NCBI GenBank assembly: GCA_902797915.1
Contig: CADBUK010000111.1
Location: 1 to 14,209 of the forward strand
Origin: Oscillospiraceae bacterium
Lineage (GTDB): Bacteria; Bacillota; Clostridia; Oscillospirales; Acutalibacteraceae
Direction of reading: 5' to 3'
Length of the DNA stretch: 14,209 nt
The notes under the pieces are model-generated. The model made no database searches and was not told the DNA's origin. It saw only the letters and a list, made by a program, of their open reading frames with translations. Shown in pieces: positions 12,000-14,209 of the stretch (within the stretch, counting starts at the first letter, position 1; each line of letters opens with the position of its first letter). A program made the position numbers and the translations under genes.

Positions 12000-14054
12000 G
12001 TGAGCAGAAACAAAGATAATTTGGATTTTATTAAAAATCAAATTGAAAAGGAGGGCATATACGCCCCCGACTCTTTGGGTGAACCTCAGATGCTCAGCAA
12101 AATTCTGAACACTCAGGAGGATAAAATTATGGAGCTTGAAAATAATAACAGCAGCAATATTAACAAGAAAAAAACGGGCAAACGCGTTCTTGCAATTGCC
12201 GCGGCGTTTGTAATCGTTATTTCAGCCGCGTTTGCAATTCCTTATTTAAGGGATATTAACCCTAAGCCCGTTGATGAAATCGGCAAGCCCGATTTGGTTG
12301 ACGACAGCGGCGATGTTGTTTTGGCTCATTTTAACAGCGAAACCGAAATTAAATCGCTTATCAACAAAATGTTTGTAAGGGAAAGGGTTTATGAATACAA
12401 CCTTGCAAAAAGTGTAGAGGATTATGCCACTGAAAATGCCGAAGGCGGTATGGGCGGCGGCGACGGCGCAGGCGAGGATTTCGGCACAACCTATAAGCAG
12501 GTGGAGGCTGTTGACGAGGCGGATATTATTAAAACCGACGGCACCTACATTTACCATATGAACAATAACGCAATTCAGGTTTACGCCGCAAATAACGGCG
12601 AGCCGTACAAGGTTTGCGCAATTGAACATCCGTCCTTCTATACCGACGATTACAGCGAAATTAACGACGAGGAATACAATTACAGCTATTCCTACCTCAG
12701 CGAGTTTTACCTTAACGACGGCAAGCTGATTGCAATTTCGCAGGAGTCAAACGGGGACTACAAAACCTCAAATGAATGTACGCTGGTTCAGGTTTTTGAC
12801 ATTTCCGACGTTAAAAACGCAAAGCTTATTGACGAGTACAGGCAGAGCGGTTATTACAGCTCCTCCCGTATGATAGGCGCCACGGTTTATCTTGTAACAA
12901 ACCATTACGTAGGCATAGGCAACAGGGATTTTTATATTCCTTACTGCGGAGTAGGCGAGGGGCAGAACAGCCTTGACGCCGAGTGCATTTACAAAACCGC
13001 AAGCCCGTCCGAAGCCTGCTACCTTGTTGTAGGCGCTATTGATACGGAAAACGGCGTTCAGAATAAGGACACGAAGGCGATTTTCGGCGCGTCCTCAACC
13101 GTTTACTGTAACGAAAACAATATGTTCATTACAAACACAGTCGGCCAGTACACCTATTATGCGGGCTACAACTCTGAATACGAGGGCAAAATTCAGATAA
13201 TCAAGGCAGAGCTTTCGGAGGATGAAATCAGTTTTACCGCCGCGGGCTTTGTTAACGGCTACGTTAACGACCAGTTCTCAATGGACGAAAAGGACGGCTG
13301 CCTGCGTATTGCCACCACAACGTATAACTGGGGCGAAAGCGAAACCACACAGACGAACAACCTTTACGTTCTTGACGATAAGCTCAGCATTATCGGCAGC
13401 GTTACGGGCTTTGCAAATGACGAAAGCATCCGCGCGGTACGCTTCCTCGGCGACACGGCGTACGTTATCACTTATGAATACGTTGACCCGCTGTTCATTA
13501 TTGATTTAAGCGATAAGAAAAACCCGCAGATTAAGGGCAGCGTTGAAATTGAGGGCTTCTCAAGCCTGCTTGCCCCCGTTGACGAAAACACCCTTGCGGG
13601 TATCGGCTACGAAACCACTCAGGGCGAATTCGGTATGACCACGGAAGGTATGAAGATTGTTCTGTTCGACGTTTCAGACCCCGAAAATCCCGAGGTGCTT
13701 GACTCGGTTGTATATGTAAACGCTTCCTCGGAGGCGCAGTATAACCACAAGGCGCTTGTTCAGAACCGTGATAAAGGCTATTTCGCACTCCCGTATCAGC
13801 AGAGCGAATATGTTGAAAATGAGGACGGCTATTACGACTACTACGATTACGGCAGCGGCGTAATTACCTTTGAGGCGCAGGACGGCAGCCTCGTTATCAC
13901 TAACGATTATGTTTCGGGCGACGGGTCAAACGACACTTATTACGAATGTACCCCGCGCTGCACCTATATCGGCGATTATGTTTACTTCATAGACCGCACG
14001 GGCAACATTTCAGCGTTTGATTATTATAACAACACTGAAAACGCGGTTGGATAA
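12000..14054 (+). CDS. Membrane-anchored secreted beta-propeller protein, putative anti-sigma factor/sensor
   Basis: 684 residues. A short cytoplasmic N-terminus (about 1-60) contains DFIKNQIEKEGIYAPDSLGE, then one transmembrane helix (about 62-83), an Asp/Glu-rich linker with a GGMGGGDGAG hinge (about 149-158), and a large extracellular domain. QVEAVDEADIIKTDGTYIY (about 167-185) is the hallmark start of the Beta_propel family (secreted C-terminal beta-propeller distantly related to WD40), followed by repeated FDISD/LFDVSDPENP-type blades to the end (YIGDYVYFIDRTGNISAFD). Function in this family is unproven. Position directly after an ECF sigma factor and N-in topology suggest the N-terminus binds the sigma factor and the propeller senses something outside; no ASD or zinc anti-sigma motif is visible. 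Start: an ATG at 11994 overlaps the sigma stop, but GGAGGG ends directly before it, whereas the in-frame GTG at 12000 has correct spacing. Confidence 0.88.
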   Translation: MSRNKDNLDFIKNQIEKEGIYAPDSLGEPQMLSKILNTQEDKIMELENNNSSNINKKKTGKRVLAIAAAFVIVISAAFAIPYLRDINPKPVDEIGKPDLVDDSGDVVLAHFNSETEIKSLINKMFVRERVYEYNLAKSVEDYATENAEGGMGGGDGAGEDFGTTYKQVEAVDEADIIKTDGTYIYHMNNNAIQVYAANNGEPYKVCAIEHPSFYTDDYSEINDEEYNYSYSYLSEFYLNDGKLIAISQESNGDYKTSNECTLVQVFDISDVKNAKLIDEYRQSGYYSSSRMIGATVYLVTNHYVGIGNRDFYIPYCGVGEGQNSLDAECIYKTASPSEACYLVVGAIDTENGVQNKDTKAIFGASSTVYCNENNMFITNTVGQYTYYAGYNSEYEGKIQIIKAELSEDEISFTAAGFVNGYVNDQFSMDEKDGCLRIATTTYNWGESETTQTNNLYVLDDKLSIIGSVTGFANDESIRAVRFLGDTAYVITYEYVDPLFIIDLSDKKNPQIKGSVEIEGFSSLLAPVDENTLAGIGYETTQGEFGMTTEGMKIVLFDVSDPENPEVLDSVVYVNASSEAQYNHKALVQNRDKGYFALPYQQSEYVENEDGYYDYYDYGSGVITFEAQDGSLVITNDYVSGDGSNDTYYECTPRCTYIGDYVYFIDRTGNISAFDYYNNTENAVG

Positions 14055-14078
14055 ATAACAATTTGACGAGCAAATGAA

Positions 14079-14110
14079 AAAAGGATGTTTCCGATTGGAA
14101 ACATCCTTTT
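14079..14110. terminator. Bidirectional terminator between the beta-propeller gene and rpsR
   Basis: AAAAGGATGTTTCC (14079-14092) pairs perfectly over 14 bp with GGAAACATCCTTTT (14097-14110), loop GATT. It ends in T4 on the plus strand and in T6 on the minus strand (complement of 14077-14082), and so can serve both convergent genes. Confidence 0.85.
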
Positions 14111-14123
14111 GCTTTGCTGATTA

Positions 14124-14209
14124 TTAGTCTGCGCTGTAGGGGAGAAGAGCAACCTGACGAGCACGCTTAATTGCTGTGGTAAGCTCTCTCTGATGCTTTG
14201 CGCAAGTGC
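14124..14209 (-). CDS. rpsR: 30S ribosomal protein S18, C-terminal end (partial)
   Basis: The last 27 residues of a minus-strand frame that enters from the right edge read TCAKHQRELTTAIKRARQ, then VALLPYSAD and stop. This is the conserved C-terminus of bacterial S18 (CxKxQRxLxxAIKRAR-x-ALLPY), a small-subunit protein that binds S6 and 16S rRNA at the platform. Two stop codons stand in tandem. In Firmicutes rpsR usually follows rpsF and ssb, which would lie just beyond the window on the same strand. The 5' part is missing only because of the window edge. Confidence 0.95.
   Translation of the reverse strand, partial: TCAKHQRELTTAIKRARQVALLPYSAD

Noticed and set aside
12246..12629. Minus-strand reading frame within the beta-propeller gene
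   Set aside because: Antisense to the conserved Beta_propel signature; no ribosome binding site or promoter.

Overview
The window looks like chromosomal DNA from a low-to-moderate GC, endospore-forming member of the Firmicutes (class Clostridia; a gut Oscillospiraceae/Ruminococcaceae-type organism is my best guess). The reasons are a SpoIIE-family sporulation phosphatase, a clostridial-type rubredoxin, strong AGGAGG-like ribosome binding sites, compact sigma-A promoters (TTGACA/TATAAT-like hexamers, 16-17 bp apart) in front of most genes, and intrinsic terminators after most of them. The species call is inference; no 16S or other marker is present apart from the tail of ribosomal protein S18. 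I see no transposase, integrase, CRISPR array, tRNA or rRNA.

Layout. (1) 1-300: a terminator from an upstream gene overlaps a good promoter that drives a truncated lipoprotein/lipase-like remnant. (2) 311-3998, all on the minus strand: a multi-pass membrane protein of unknown function, rubredoxin, a long-chain acyl-CoA synthetase-like ligase and an unknown lipoprotein, each with its own promoter. (3) 4119-5989, plus strand: a likely operon of three membrane proteins, namely a YjdF/DUF2238-like protein, the manganese exporter MntP and a GtrA-like protein. (4) 6004-9997, minus strand: glmS, preceded by spoIIE; glmS also has its own promoter in the short gap. (5) 10031-10516: the spoIIE promoter, whose hexamers are 21 bp apart as in Spo0A-activated promoters, then a strong plus-strand promoter, about 200 nt of highly structured RNA and a strong terminator. 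I regard this as an unassigned stand-alone small RNA. (6) 10517-11344, minus strand: a PAP2-family membrane phosphatase. (7) 11482-14054, plus strand: an ECF sigma factor followed, with no intergenic gap, by a membrane-anchored secreted beta-propeller protein that is probably its anti-sigma factor/sensor. (8) The minus-strand 3' end of rpsR enters from the right edge.

How the genes work together. glmS (amino-sugar supply for the wall), a PAP2 phosphatase (possibly lipid-carrier recycling), a GtrA-like protein, MntP and the sigma/propeller pair are all envelope or ion-homeostasis functions, but most sit in separate transcription units, so the linkage may be only neighbourhood. The items most worth following are the structured RNA beside spoIIE, the sigma/beta-propeller signalling pair and the 21-bp-spaced spoIIE promoter.
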